The notes below the pieces were generated by a model. The model worked only from the letters and a program-made list of their open reading frames with translations, was not told the DNA's origin and ran no database searches. 64,000 bases of DNA, from contig NZ_CP106735.1 of NCBI RefSeq assembly GCF_025639805.1, positions 3,195,501 through 3,259,500 of the forward strand, in the 5' to 3' direction. The translations under genes and the position numbers were made by a program. Of the stretch, positions 1-9,301 are shown piece after piece (within the stretch, counting starts at the first letter, position 1; the number at the start of each line of letters is the position of its first letter). The DNA comes from Reichenbachiella carrageenanivorans. Its GTDB lineage: Bacteria > Bacteroidota > Bacteroidia > Cytophagales > Cyclobacteriaceae.

Positions 1-2
1 AT

Positions 3-959
3 TGGTATGAAAGCCGTGGTGTACAGCTCAAAGCAGAAGCCGATGGGCGGATGTTTCCTATTACAGATGATTCGCAGACCATCATAGACTGTTTGCGCCA
101 AGAGGTAGATCGCTTGGGCGTGAAAGTTTGGATGAAAAAGGGGATTGCTACGCTGGTGCATAAAGCCGATCTGTTTGAATTGACTTTCGATTCTGGCGAA
201 AGCCAAACGTACGATCATCTGATCATTGCCACAGGAGGGAATTCTAAAAGTGCTGGCTATGAGTGGTTGCGTCAAATTGGTCATGAGATCGTAGCGCCAG
301 TGCCGTCACTGTTTACCTTCAATATCCCTGAGGCAGCTAAGCTGAAAGCACTGATGGGGCTGGCAGTGCCACATGCAGTGATCAAAATACAAGGGACTAA
401 AATGATGCAGGAAGGGCCTGTGCTGGTGACACACTGGGGGCTGAGTGGGCCAGCTGTGCTGAAACTGTCAGCTTGGGGTGCACGTCAGTTGCATGAGTTC
501 AATTACAATTTCAAAACACAAGTCAATTGGGCGGGAGCGATCAATGAAGAAAAATTGCGTGAGGGTGTAGCACAAGCGGTCGAAAGCCAAGCCAAAAAGA
601 AAATCATTAATGCCAAGCCGATAGATATTCCGAACAGACTGTGGGAGTACTTACTAGATCGCATGGGGCTGGATGCTCATACCATCTGGGCCGATGTGAA
701 GAAGAAGGATAAAAATCGTCTCATCAATGTGCTGCTTAATGACGAATATACGGTAGTAGGTAAAACTACTTTTAAAGAAGAATTTGTAACCTGCGGCGGA
801 GTAGATCTATCAGAAGTGGATTTCAATACGATGGAAAGTCGTAAAGTCCCAGGGTTATTTTTTGCTGGGGAAGTGCTAGATATTGATGGGATTACAGGAG
901 GGTTCAATTTTCAGGCGGCATGGTCTACAGGATTTGTTGCAGGTAAGTTAGGCCAGTAG
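3..959 (+). CDS. NAD(P)/FAD-dependent oxidoreductase, HI0933/YhiN family (5' partial)
   Basis: This is the C-terminal part of a flavoprotein of the HI0933-like (YhiN/BaiN) family; the start lies left of the window. The open frame runs in from base 3 and reads WYESRGVQLK...DGRMFP before the first ATG at 51, a stretch typical of the family, so 51 is not the start. The C-terminus has the conserved GLFFAGEVLDIDGITGGFNFQ FAD-binding ending. Members are soluble two-dinucleotide-fold enzymes whose substrates are mostly unknown. It converges on, and overlaps by 12 bp, the pseudouridine synthase gene on the other strand. The family assignment is firm; the reaction is not known. Confidence 0.85.
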   Translation, partial: WYESRGVQLKAEADGRMFPITDDSQTIIDCLRQEVDRLGVKVWMKKGIATLVHKADLFELTFDSGESQTYDHLIIATGGNSKSAGYEWLRQIGHEIVAPVPSLFTFNIPEAAKLKALMGLAVPHAVIKIQGTKMMQEGPVLVTHWGLSGPAVLKLSAWGARQLHEFNYNFKTQVNWAGAINEEKLREGVAQAVESQAKKKIINAKPIDIPNRLWEYLLDRMGLDAHTIWADVKKKDKNRLINVLLNDEYTVVGKTTFKEEFVTCGGVDLSEVDFNTMESRKVPGLFFAGEVLDIDGITGGFNFQAAWSTGFVAGKLGQ

Positions 960-1676
960 ATTTTTGTCAAATTTTAAAACATCTATCATTCTTATAAATT
1001 CTGACTGTGGCTGTGCACTTATAGAGATCTCTGTTTTAGTAATGGGGTGAATGAACCGTAACGCTACAGCATGTAGAAGCATGGTGCCCATTTGCCAGCG
1101 ATCGAGAAAGAGTTTGTTTTGTTTGTTGCATCCGTGGGGTCGGTCTCCTATGATGGGATGAAATATGTGAGCAAAATGCTTGCGCAGCTGGTGCATTCGG
1201 CCAGTTTTAGGTCTGGCTTCTACCCAAGAGTATCGAGAGGTAGGGTGTTTGCCGAAAGGCACTTCTACTTCTGTTTGATTTAGTGTAGTGTAAGCTGTTT
1301 GTGCTTCCTGATTCTTGCCTTTATCGTTTGTTAGTGGGTAGTCGATCAGCCCTTCTGGCTCGGTGTATCCGCGAAGAATACTCCAGTATCTTTTTTCCAT
1401 TTCTTCGTTTTCGAAAGTAGCTCGTATGGCTGTGAGTGCTTCTTTGCTTAGCGCAAATAGGAGTACACCACTGGTTTTTCGGTCTAGTCTGTGGGCGGGA
1501 TGTACGTGTTGTCCGAGCTGGTCTCGGAGCTGCTGTACGGCAAATTCATCGGTGTTAGTAGCTATTTTGGAGCGGTGTACGAGAAGCCCATGCGGTTTGT
1601 TGATCGCCACATAATGTTCGTCTTGAAATAGAATCTCCAAATTTTTGGCTGCTGACATGTTTTTCTCTTCAATCAT
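948..1676 (-). CDS. truC: tRNA pseudouridine synthase, RluA family (TruC-like)
   Basis: Predicted pseudouridine synthase of the RluA/RsuA fold. It has the catalytic HRLDRKTSG motif, in which the Asp attacks the uridine, and the later RPKTGRMHQLRKH and HPIIGDRPHG blocks. The N-terminal LEILFQDEHYVAINKP and the roughly 240-residue length, with no S4 domain, resemble TruC, which modifies U65 of tRNA. A second in-frame ATG at 1658 sits behind an A/G-rich stretch and may be the true start, because family members usually begin close to LEIL. The 3' end overlaps the convergent flavoprotein gene by 12 bp. Confidence 0.8.
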   Translation of the reverse strand: MIEEKNMSAAKNLEILFQDEHYVAINKPHGLLVHRSKIATNTDEFAVQQLRDQLGQHVHPAHRLDRKTSGVLLFALSKEALTAIRATFENEEMEKRYWSILRGYTEPEGLIDYPLTNDKGKNQEAQTAYTTLNQTEVEVPFGKHPTSRYSWVEARPKTGRMHQLRKHFAHIFHPIIGDRPHGCNKQNKLFLDRWQMGTMLLHAVALRFIHPITKTEISISAQPQSEFIRMIDVLKFDKNLLA

Positions 1677-1778
1677 TTCGCCAAAAGTAAAAGTTTCTGT
1701 CGGCTATCTGCCGAAAACCTTGGGGGTTCAGTCCACAATTTATAATTTCAATGATTCAAAAAAATAATATCTGCCAAT

Positions 1779-2576
1779 ATGTTTTTTAAATACTTACTTC
1801 TGTGGGGCTGTCTGTTACTAAACGTTACTCTACAAGCTCAAATCCTAAATATCAATATACATGACGTCACCACAGACTCCTCTAACTATTGGTTGGGTCA
1901 ATTAAATTTTAATTTTGAAATGGACAATCGTAGTCCCACACCAGACGAAGAGGCCTCTATGTTGGCATTGGAGTCGAGCCTTGACGTGGTGTATGTGTCA
2001 GATATGCATGCATACTACCTTGCAGGTCAACTCAATCACTATCAAGCTACAGGAGATCCAGTGATCAGTACAGGAAATACGCACGTGCGTGTAAATTTTT
2101 TAAGGAAACAGAGGTTGTCCTATGAAATTTACGCCCAATGGTTATTCGATCATAGTAGACATTTGAATCTCAGGTATTTGTCTGGTGGAGGGATTAAGTA
2201 TCGATTATTCAAAACCGATATTTTCGAATTTGACATAGGAACAGGTGCCTTCTATGAATATGAAAAATGGGGAAATTTGGCTCGTGATGGATCACAGACT
2301 ATCAATGAGATGATTAAGTCATCGAGTTATATCAAATCCAATATAGATCTCTCAGATCAAGTTAATTTGGCTTTTGTGTCTTTTTATCAATTCGGATATG
2401 ATCAGGATATAGAAGAAGTGAGACAGCGCATCAGTGGCCAGTTGCAGTTGGAGTTCAATATCTCAGCGCATTTTGCTTTTGTGATAGAAGGAAACATACA
2501 CTATGAAAACAAGCCCGTTATTCCAATTAATAAGACAATTTTCGGAATACAAAATGGATTGAGATACGATTTTTGA
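1779..2576 (+). CDS. Outer-membrane DUF481-like beta-barrel protein
   Basis: A 265-residue secreted protein with a clear signal peptide (residues 1-21, ending LQAQ). The rest is an alternation of short aromatic beta-strands and turns (for example RHLNLRYLSGGGIKYRLF and IFEFDIGTGAFYEYEKW) and ends with an aromatic residue, RYDF. This pattern fits the DUF481/YdiY group of predicted outer-membrane barrels. No catalytic motif is visible and the role is unknown. It stands alone, followed by a terminator, so neighbours give no clue. Another small outer-membrane barrel family is possible. Confidence 0.6.
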   Translation: MFFKYLLLWGCLLLNVTLQAQILNINIHDVTTDSSNYWLGQLNFNFEMDNRSPTPDEEASMLALESSLDVVYVSDMHAYYLAGQLNHYQATGDPVISTGNTHVRVNFLRKQRLSYEIYAQWLFDHSRHLNLRYLSGGGIKYRLFKTDIFEFDIGTGAFYEYEKWGNLARDGSQTINEMIKSSSYIKSNIDLSDQVNLAFVSFYQFGYDQDIEEVRQRISGQLQLEFNISAHFAFVIEGNIHYENKPVIPINKTIFGIQNGLRYDF

Positions 2577-2592
2577 TCTATCCTCTTTTAAT

Positions 2593-2623
2593 AAAAGGGG
2601 AGCGGACGAATTACCCCCTTTTT
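2593..2623 (+). terminator. Rho-independent terminator
   Basis: AAAAGGGG (2593-2600) pairs with CCCCTTTT (2615-2622) across a 14-nt loop, directly downstream of the DUF481-like gene. The right arm supplies the T-run. Confidence 0.6.
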
Positions 2624-2686
2624 ATGTGATATTTCTCATGGTCGGTCGTAGGGTATTTATAGGATTTTTGATGAAACGAAATTATC

Positions 2687-4939
2687 ATGAATAAAATCCT
2701 ATTATTACTTATACCGCCTTTATCGTTTTTTGCTTGTGAGGTAGATAAGTTAGTCTCTAATGATCCCATCGAACAAAAAGTAGATAGTTTATTAGCTCAG
2801 ATGACCTTAGCCCAAAAAATAGGGCAAACTGCTCAGCGAGGCACCTCTAGCCGGGTGAAAGGTGGACTATCTGAAGCGTTGAAAACAGCTGTGCGAGAAG
2901 GTCGCATTGGTTCTATGATCAATGTGATGAACAAAGGCTTTGTGGATGAACTGCAGCACATTGCTGTAGAAGAAAGCCCAAATGGTATTCCTCTCATATT
3001 TGCGAGAGATGTTATTCATGGATTCAAAACTATTTTTCCTATTCCACTTGGACAAGCAGCTACATGGAACCCCGAGCTGGTAGAAGTAGGAGCTAGGGTA
3101 GCTGCGATCGAGGCCAGTACCTATGGTGTGCGTTGGACTTTTGCTCCCATGCTGGATATCGCTAGAGATCCGCGCTGGGGCAGGATTGCGGAGTCGCCAG
3201 GTGAGGATCCGTATTTAGCCTCAGTACTTTCGGCAGCATATGTGCGAGGGTTTCAAGGCAACGACCTGACCGACCCAAGTAGCATGATTGCTTGTGCCAA
3301 GCATTTTGTAGGCTATGGTGCAGCCGAAGGAGGTAGAGACTACAATACGGCTATTATTCATGAGCCGCTTTTGCGCAATGTGTATTTCCCCCCTTTTCAA
3401 AAAGCAGTAGAAGCTGGTGTGCAGACTTTTATGTCTGGCTTCAATGAACTCAATGGAGTGCCTGTTTCGGGGAATCAATGGATATTAGGTGAGGTTCTTC
3501 GGCAGGAATGGAAGTTTGATGGGTTTGTCGTGAGTGATTGGAACTCTGTTACTGAAATGATCGATCATGGCTACTGTACCGACGAAAAGGAGGCAGCATT
3601 CAAAGCTGCGATGGCGGGATTGGATATGGAAATGACCAGTCAAGCTTATGAGCAATATTTAGAAGTATTGATAGCGGAGGGTAGGATTGACCTAGCTCGG
3701 CTCAACCGTATGGTTCGTGCTATTCTCAGAGTAAAGTTTCGTATGGGTTTGTTTGATCAGCCATATAGGGTGGATCGGTCGGGGGCTATCTTGTCACAAG
3801 ATCATTTGGCGAAAGCCAAAGAAATTGCTGCCCAAAGTATGGTATTGCTGAAAAATGACAAGCAAACATTACCAATCACACAGTCGCAAAAAATAGCGGT
3901 GATTGGCCCTTTAGCTGATGCCCCATTAGATCAGCTAGGGACTTGGATATTTGATGGCGATCAGAAGGATTCAGTTACGCCAGTACAAGCCTTCAAAGAG
4001 GAGTTGGAGACGGAACGATTGAGGGTAGAAGCTGGCTTAGCATACAGTAGAGACCGATCCAAGGATCAGTTTTCAGCAGCTGTACGAGCGGCACGTGCGA
4101 GTGATGTGGTTTTGTTTTTCGGAGGAGAGGAAGCTATTTTGTCTGGTGAGGCGCACAGTAGAGCTCATTTGAATCTGCCAGGTGTACAGGAGGAGCTGAT
4201 CCGAGTAATTAAAGATCAGACGGACAAACCCATTGTTTTGATTATACAGGCAGGTCGACCGATAGTGTTAGCAAACATCATTGATCAGGTAGATGCTATC
4301 TTGATGGCGTGGCATCCAGGTACGATGGCAGGGCCAGCAGTAGTAGATATACTTACGGGAGCATTCAATCCTTCTGGACGATTGCCAGTTACTTGGCCAA
4401 AGTCGGTTGGGCAGATTCCTATATATTACAACCATAAAAATACTGGTCGCCCTGCGGATAGCGCTTCTTTTGTAGGGATAGATAATATTCCTGTAGGCGC
4501 TTGGCAAAGTTCATTGGGCAATGACTCTCATTATCTCGACGATGGATTTACTCCGCAGTACCCTTTTGGCTATGGTCTGTCATATACCAATTTTTCCTAT
4601 TCAAATCTAAACATTAGCCAAGACGTACTAAGTGAGGGGGACACGCTCAAAGTTACCTTCGATGTGACTAATGCTGGAACAGTAGCGGGCGTAGAAACGG
4701 CACAATTGTATATGCGCGATCATGTAGCTAGCCTGACAAGACCAATAAAGGAGTTGAAACGATTTGCTAGGGTGAGCCTAAGCCCAAACGAAACTAAAAA
4801 AGTAGAGCTGGTTTTGTCTACGAATGATCTTAGGTTTTATAAAAACGCTAATGAATGGGTGCTCGAACCTGGTGTCTTTTCTGTCTATGTGGGAGGCAAT
4901 GCGCAAACCACTTGGGAGAAAAAGTTTAGGATAAAATGA
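2687..4939 (+). CDS. Beta-glucosidase, glycoside hydrolase family 3 (lipoprotein)
   Basis: A three-domain GH3 enzyme of 750 residues, the usual BglX length. The N-terminal TIM barrel carries KHFVGYG and the nucleophile Asp284 in GFVVSDW. The alpha/beta sandwich follows (about 370-600), with the GGEEAILSGEAHSR loop that normally supplies the acid/base region. A fibronectin-III-like C-terminal domain spans about 650-745. The N-terminus is a lipoprotein signal ending FFAC (Cys17), so it is probably anchored and acts on short glucosides in the periplasm or at the cell surface. No PUL partner is adjacent, so the natural substrate is unclear. Family confident; beta-glucosidase specificity is inferred from best resemblance. 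Confidence 0.88.
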   Translation: MNKILLLLIPPLSFFACEVDKLVSNDPIEQKVDSLLAQMTLAQKIGQTAQRGTSSRVKGGLSEALKTAVREGRIGSMINVMNKGFVDELQHIAVEESPNGIPLIFARDVIHGFKTIFPIPLGQAATWNPELVEVGARVAAIEASTYGVRWTFAPMLDIARDPRWGRIAESPGEDPYLASVLSAAYVRGFQGNDLTDPSSMIACAKHFVGYGAAEGGRDYNTAIIHEPLLRNVYFPPFQKAVEAGVQTFMSGFNELNGVPVSGNQWILGEVLRQEWKFDGFVVSDWNSVTEMIDHGYCTDEKEAAFKAAMAGLDMEMTSQAYEQYLEVLIAEGRIDLARLNRMVRAILRVKFRMGLFDQPYRVDRSGAILSQDHLAKAKEIAAQSMVLLKNDKQTLPITQSQKIAVIGPLADAPLDQLGTWIFDGDQKDSVTPVQAFKEELETERLRVEAGLAYSRDRSKDQFSAAVRAARASDVVLFFGGEEAILSGEAHSRAHLNLPGVQEELIRVIKDQTDKPIVLIIQAGRPIVLANIIDQVDAILMAWHPGTMAGPAVVDILTGAFNPSGRLPVTWPKSVGQIPIYYNHKNTGRPADSASFVGIDNIPVGAWQSSLGNDSHYLDDGFTPQYPFGYGLSYTNFSYSNLNISQDVLSEGDTLKVTFDVTNAGTVAGVETAQLYMRDHVASLTRPIKELKRFARVSLSPNETKKVELVLSTNDLRFYKNANEWVLEPGVFSVYVGGNAQTTWEKKFRIK

Positions 4940-4976
4940 AAAAGAAGTGATGGATTAAGATTCCATCACTTCTTTT
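4940..4976. terminator. Bidirectional terminator between GH3 and receiver genes
   Basis: A perfect 15-bp stem (4940-4954 with 4962-4976, core GAAGTGATGGA) closes a 7-nt loop. A-runs on one side and T-runs on the other make it work in both directions. The stop codon of the minus-strand receiver gene lies in the loop, so one arm is also the last codons of that gene. Confidence 0.8.
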
Positions 4977-5314
4977 ACTATTGCTTCTAATTGCTCAGGA
5001 CCTTCAAAAGGTTTTCGAACATATTTCTTCACGTCTATTTTGAGCTCGTCTGTCTCATATTCGAGATGAGAGGATACAATGACGATTTTAGGTTTCTCTT
5101 CTAGCGTAGAGATGGTTTCATACCCATCTAGGTAGGGCATCTCTATGTCTAGAAACAAAACTTGAGGTTTTAATTTAGATACGCCAACGGCTCCATCTAT
5201 TGCGCTGCTGAAAGTGCCTACTAAGTCTATGCAGTCTACTTTTTCGGCTAGTTTTTTGAAAATTTCGAGATAAACTAAATCATCATCTATCGCAACACAT
5301 CTATATTTCTCCAT
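4955..5314 (-). CDS. Stand-alone response-regulator receiver domain protein
   Basis: A single REC domain of 119 residues with no output domain. Acidic pocket residues are D10-D12, the phospho-acceptor is D56 in LFLDIEMP, and the switch region has IVSSH and the conserved Lys in VRKPF. Spacing of these residues to D56 is normal, so it should be phosphorylatable. LDIEMPYLDGYE resembles the receivers of LytTR regulators, but the frame stops where the LytTR domain would start. No kinase is adjacent, so the partner is unknown. It may act as a protein-protein switch or phosphate sink. Confidence 0.82.
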   Translation of the reverse strand: MEKYRCVAIDDDLVYLEIFKKLAEKVDCIDLVGTFSSAIDGAVGVSKLKPQVLFLDIEMPYLDGYETISTLEEKPKIVIVSSHLEYETDELKIDVKKYVRKPFEGPEQLEAIVKEVMES

Positions 5315-5559
5315 GGATTATTTTGGTGGTGTAGTTTTATTTGAAATCGCAATTCAATCTTAACCAATTTATTTTACTAATTGAAATTTACCTTCATAAA
5401 TTACGAGAGAGTCTTGATATTTTAGCAAGGGAATTCTGTTGTGTTCAATATTTAACAAAACGGAATAATCTTGTGTGTACTTATAATATTTACCTAAATT
5501 GCAAGACTATTTCACAACGATAGACCTATTTTTTTAGAATATTTATAATTTATTTGGGA

Positions 5560-8325
5560 ATGAATTCAATATTGACAGAAGTAAAGGACAAACTGGGAAA
5601 ACCATATGAGGATTTTGAGTTTTTACTGGAAAGTTTGAAAGAAGTTTTGATAGAAAATGGCGAAGAAGCCATTGCTAATGAAATTCCCTTTATCAATAAA
5701 TACCCCTTTGAAAATGGGATTCAGATGACTGACAAGCATATACAAATGTATTCGCTCGTTTTTCAACTGGTAAATATGGCAGAGGTAAATGGAGCAGTGC
5801 AGCATCGACGTGCGGTTGAAAATGAGAAGGAATTTTCTTCAGTAAGCGGACTCTTTGCCAACAACATCAAAGGGTTGTTGGATATTGGAGTAAGCGAAGA
5901 CGTGATTCTGGACAAGATGCCTCAGATGCAGATAGAACCTGTACTCACCGCTCACCCGACCGAAGCCAAACGAGCAACGGTTTTGGATCACCATAGAGAT
6001 TTATACCTATTGTTGGTCAGCTTAGAGAATAAGATGTATTCGAACAAAGAGCTGATGAATATTCGTCACAACATCAAATTGACCTTGTACCGGCTTTGGA
6101 AGACAGGTGAAATATACATGGAGAAGCCAGACTTGAGTTCGGAACTTCGAAACATTATTCACTACTTGGTGAATGTATTTCCAGAGGTAATTCCTGTTTT
6201 GGATAGAAGGTTGATTCAAGCGTGGAAGGCATGTGGCCTTTCCAAAGAAAAATTATTAGAAGGACACAGTTTCCCTAAAATCAGTTTTGGTAACTGGGTA
6301 GGTGGAGATAGAGATGGGCACCCACTAGTCACAGATACGGTAACCGCAGAGACACTAGAACAGCTTCGACTAAATGCTTTTGTTGTTATTAGGAGAAAAT
6401 TGATTGCCCTGATTAAACAATTGAGTTTTACTTGTGAATTGGATGAGTGCAACCCTGCATTGAAAGCCAGAATAGAGGAAATGCTCGTGGAATTGGGGGA
6501 AATAGGAGAAGAGGCTTTGGGAAGAAACAAAGGAGAAGCCTTTCGTCAGTTTTCTAACTTGGTATTGGCTAAGCTGCCTGTAGATACTCAAAGAGGCCAC
6601 GCCACTCAGTTGTCTGAGCATGCGGGTAGCTATATCTATGCTGATCAAATGATAGAAGATTTGAAATTGCTTCAACAAAGTTTGTTAAATTTCGGAGCCA
6701 AATCTATTGCATATGATGATGTCAATATTACGATTAGAAACGTACAAACCTTTGGTTTTCACTTGGCTAAGTTAGATGTTCGTCAAAACAGTGCCTTTCA
6801 TGATAAGGCTATTGAGCAGCTCTTAGAAGCGGCTCAATTTGAAGAAACCAATTTCTCTGAATGGAGCGAAGAGAAACGATTAGCGTTTTTGAATAAGGAA
6901 CTCAAATCGAACAGGCCATTCACACACCAAAGTGCTAAATTGGGAGAAAATGCCAAAGCAGTACTGTCATGCTATAGAGTAGTAGAGGCACATGTGTCCA
7001 AATATGGAGGCGAGGGCATTGGTTCATTTATCGTGAGTATGACCCGTTCATTGTCAGATCTATTGTCGGTTTATTTACTGGCAAGAGAAGCAGGGTTGAC
7101 CATTCAGACTGAAGAAGGGCTGGTTTGTCAAATTCCAGTGGTGCCATTGTTAGAGACTATAGAAGATTTGGAGAATGGGCCAGAAATTTTGGAAGGATTC
7201 CTTACACATGATTTCACCATTCGTAGTTTAGATTATTTCAGAAGAGTAAGAAATTACAAAAACCTCCGTCAACAGGTGATGGTAGGCTATAGTGATAGTA
7301 ACAAGGATGGCGGTATCATTGCCAGCCAGTGGAACTTGTACAAGGCTCAGTTCAAATTGAGTGAGATTGGTGAAATTTCAGGTGTGAAAATCACTTTCTT
7401 CCATGGCAAGGGAGGAACAATCAGTAGAGGTTCAGGCCCTACACACTATTTTATTAAGGCTTTACCTTACCAGGCCATTCAAGGTAATGTGAGGTTGACT
7501 GAGCAGGGAGAAACTATTGCGCAGAAATACGAAAACAAAGTAAACGCAGAGTATAACTTAGAACTATTGGTCGCGAACTCTTTGTCGAAAACCATACTTG
7601 ACGAGCGTGAAGAAAGAAAGTATCATCCACTAGCGGATGTATTGGATGATTTGGCCAAGCAGAGTAAAGCACAGTACGAGGCATTGACACATCACGAAGG
7701 GTTTATTCAGTTTTTCAGACAAGCTACACCTATCGATGCCATCGAAACGAGCAAGATCGGTTCGAGACCTGCTAAGCGTACAGGCGCTAATTCATTAGAA
7801 GATTTGAGAGCTATTCCATGGGTATTTTCTTGGAGTCAGTCTCGCTTTCATATGACAAGTTGGTATGGAGTAGGTTCTTCGTTGAGCAACCTGAAGAAGT
7901 CCAACATAGAGAGCTACAAACGATTTAAAGAAGCTACACGAACAGATCCATTCGTTAGATATGTATTGACTAATGTGGATACTAGTTTGGCTGCTACAGA
8001 TGAGTCCATCATTACGGCCTATGCCCAGTTGGTAGAGGATGATCAAGTGAAGACTGAATTTTTGAATATGTTTCTTTCAGAGTTGCAGTTGACTAGAGCC
8101 TTATTATTAGATCTATTAGGGGAGGAAATTGAAGTGCGTAGAGTTAATCATCATTTTTCTAATCACCTTCGAGCACCGCTTATGGCACATTTGCATGAGA
8201 AGCAAATTGACCTACTCAAGCATTGGAGAAAAGACAGAGCCAATGGTGAAAATGTGAACAAGCTGCAACGTGAACTTATGCTTACGATCAATGCAATAGC
8301 AAGTGCTATGCGCAATACGGGTTGA
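5560..8325 (+). CDS. ppc: Phosphoenolpyruvate carboxylase
   Basis: Carboxylates PEP with bicarbonate to oxaloacetate, the main anaplerotic step feeding the TCA cycle. All hallmark blocks are present in order: TAHPTEAKR with the catalytic His, GGDRDGHP, GYSDSNKDGG, FHGKGGTISRGSGP, and the family's C-terminal MRNTG. The total of about 920 residues is normal. I chose the ATG at 5560; an in-frame TTG two codons earlier (5554) is less likely. The gene is monocistronic, with a 245-bp AT-rich region upstream and a strong terminator downstream. Confidence 0.95.
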   Translation: MNSILTEVKDKLGKPYEDFEFLLESLKEVLIENGEEAIANEIPFINKYPFENGIQMTDKHIQMYSLVFQLVNMAEVNGAVQHRRAVENEKEFSSVSGLFANNIKGLLDIGVSEDVILDKMPQMQIEPVLTAHPTEAKRATVLDHHRDLYLLLVSLENKMYSNKELMNIRHNIKLTLYRLWKTGEIYMEKPDLSSELRNIIHYLVNVFPEVIPVLDRRLIQAWKACGLSKEKLLEGHSFPKISFGNWVGGDRDGHPLVTDTVTAETLEQLRLNAFVVIRRKLIALIKQLSFTCELDECNPALKARIEEMLVELGEIGEEALGRNKGEAFRQFSNLVLAKLPVDTQRGHATQLSEHAGSYIYADQMIEDLKLLQQSLLNFGAKSIAYDDVNITIRNVQTFGFHLAKLDVRQNSAFHDKAIEQLLEAAQFEETNFSEWSEEKRLAFLNKELKSNRPFTHQSAKLGENAKAVLSCYRVVEAHVSKYGGEGIGSFIVSMTRSLSDLLSVYLLAREAGLTIQTEEGLVCQIPVVPLLETIEDLENGPEILEGFLTHDFTIRSLDYFRRVRNYKNLRQQVMVGYSDSNKDGGIIASQWNLYKAQFKLSEIGEISGVKITFFHGKGGTISRGSGPTHYFIKALPYQAIQGNVRLTEQGETIAQKYENKVNAEYNLELLVANSLSKTILDEREERKYHPLADVLDDLAKQSKAQYEALTHHEGFIQFFRQATPIDAIETSKIGSRPAKRTGANSLEDLRAIPWVFSWSQSRFHMTSWYGVGSSLSNLKKSNIESYKRFKEATRTDPFVRYVLTNVDTSLAATDESIITAYAQLVEDDQVKTEFLNMFLSELQLTRALLLDLLGEEIEVRRVNHHFSNHLRAPLMAHLHEKQIDLLKHWRKDRANGENVNKLQRELMLTINAIASAMRNTG

Positions 8326-8379
8326 TTTAGGACTAGTAATCTTACGATAGCTTGGCGCTTAGCGGGCTAAAAATTTACT

Positions 8380-8408
8380 ATAGAGGTGTTTTTCACCTCT
8401 ATTTTTTT
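8380..8408 (+). terminator. Rho-independent terminator of ppc
   Basis: ATAGAGGTG (8380-8388) and CACCTCTAT (8394-8402) form a perfect 9-bp stem around five T residues, followed by a run of seven Ts. Confidence 0.9.
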
Positions 8409-8691
8409 GTCCAAATTTTGGATTAATCTATAATTATGAAGGGGCTGAAAGTTTCATGTCAAAAAACAAAAGCTTATATCGGATTGTAAAAGTGATCTTG
8501 AAGAGATAGACTTTTACCTCATCAGCTGGGTTACAATAGTTTTGGGATGTTGAGAGTGAAAGAGTCTTTTTGTTAAAAGCGAGTTAAGGGATTTGAGTGC
8601 AGCTAATAATACTTTTTTATAGTGCAGGTAGTGTGTAATGGAGGGTTAATGTTAGGTTAGGGAGGTATAGGGGCGTTCGATTTTTATATTA

Positions 8692-8728
8692 CCATGGATT
8701 AAGAATATCGCATATTTTTAATCCATGG
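8692..8728. repeat. Long near-perfect inverted repeat in intergenic DNA
   Basis: The arms 8692-8708 and 8712-8728 form a 17-bp stem (CCATGGATTAA... paired with ...TTAATCCATGG) containing one G-T pair and closed by only three bases. There is no downstream T-run on either strand. The rest of the region from 8409 to 9228 shows AT-rich sequence, one short gene (8777-8935) and no other recognisable element. Confidence 0.6.
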
Positions 8729-8776
8729 CCTATGCTACAGAAATAAGAGAGAGGTAAATACTCTTAGTTTTTCTTC

Positions 8777-8935
8777 TTATGAGAAGTTATTGATATAGGT
8801 TTTGCATTGATCCTCACCGCCAATAAACATAATGCTGTGACCTTTCAGTACGACCCAGTTTTGATCCTCTTTATTGAATTTTAGTTTCAATGTTCTTCCA
8901 GTGTCTTTGGTTCGAGAAAATAGTGCTTGTAACAT
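8777..8935 (-). CDS. Small conserved-looking hypothetical protein, 52 aa
   Basis: I translated this short frame directly. It starts at an ATG at 8935 (MLQALFSRTKDT...) and ends with TAA at 8777-8779. The residue pattern alternates charged and aromatic or aliphatic positions (KLKFNKEDQNWVVLKGH, then IMFIGGEDQCKTYI), as expected for a compact alpha/beta mini-protein rather than random AT-rich DNA. It is cytoplasmic, with no signal or membrane segment. It lies alone in the otherwise empty 975-bp stretch between ppc and a TPR gene. I do not know a function. Confidence is moderate because the frame is short. Confidence 0.5.
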   Translation of the reverse strand: MLQALFSRTKDTGRTLKLKFNKEDQNWVVLKGHSIMFIGGEDQCKTYINNFS

Positions 8936-9228
8936 GGCGCTGTGGTTTAGTTTAACATTTCTGTAAATTATTATAATTCAAATGTAGATAATCATATTGA
9001 ATAAATAAAATAAAATGTTGAAAAAGTGCAATAATTTAATTTTCATATCAAAATATTAAAGGTAATCATCGATAAAATTCTATTTAACCTTAAAAGGGCT
9101 ATTGTTAGATAATAATGGGTAAAAGGGTTTTTAGGCAGTTTGCGACCTGCTTAATGATAGCTTTATGAAGCTACGGATTTGAGGGAAGTTTGTCACAAAG
9201 AGCGGATAGGTTGTCGTCCTGACGACTA

Positions 9229-9280
9229 AAAAAATAGGCTGCAGAAAAACCCAATTCTTGGAGTTTTTCTACAGCCTATT
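9229..9280 (-). terminator. Rho-independent terminator of the cca-TPR operon
   Basis: The arms 9233-9250 and 9263-9280 (AATAGGCTG-C-AGAAAAAC and GTTTTTCT-A-CAGCCTATT) pair over 17 of 18 positions. Read on the minus strand the stem is followed by a T-run, and it lies 20 bp past the TPR gene stop. Confidence 0.85.
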
Positions 9281-9301
9281 GTAACTGCCTAATATTGTTT
9301 T

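Noticed and set aside
5341..5523. 60-codon open frame between the receiver gene and ppc
   Set aside because: AT-rich leader sequence with no conserved pattern; more likely the ppc control region.
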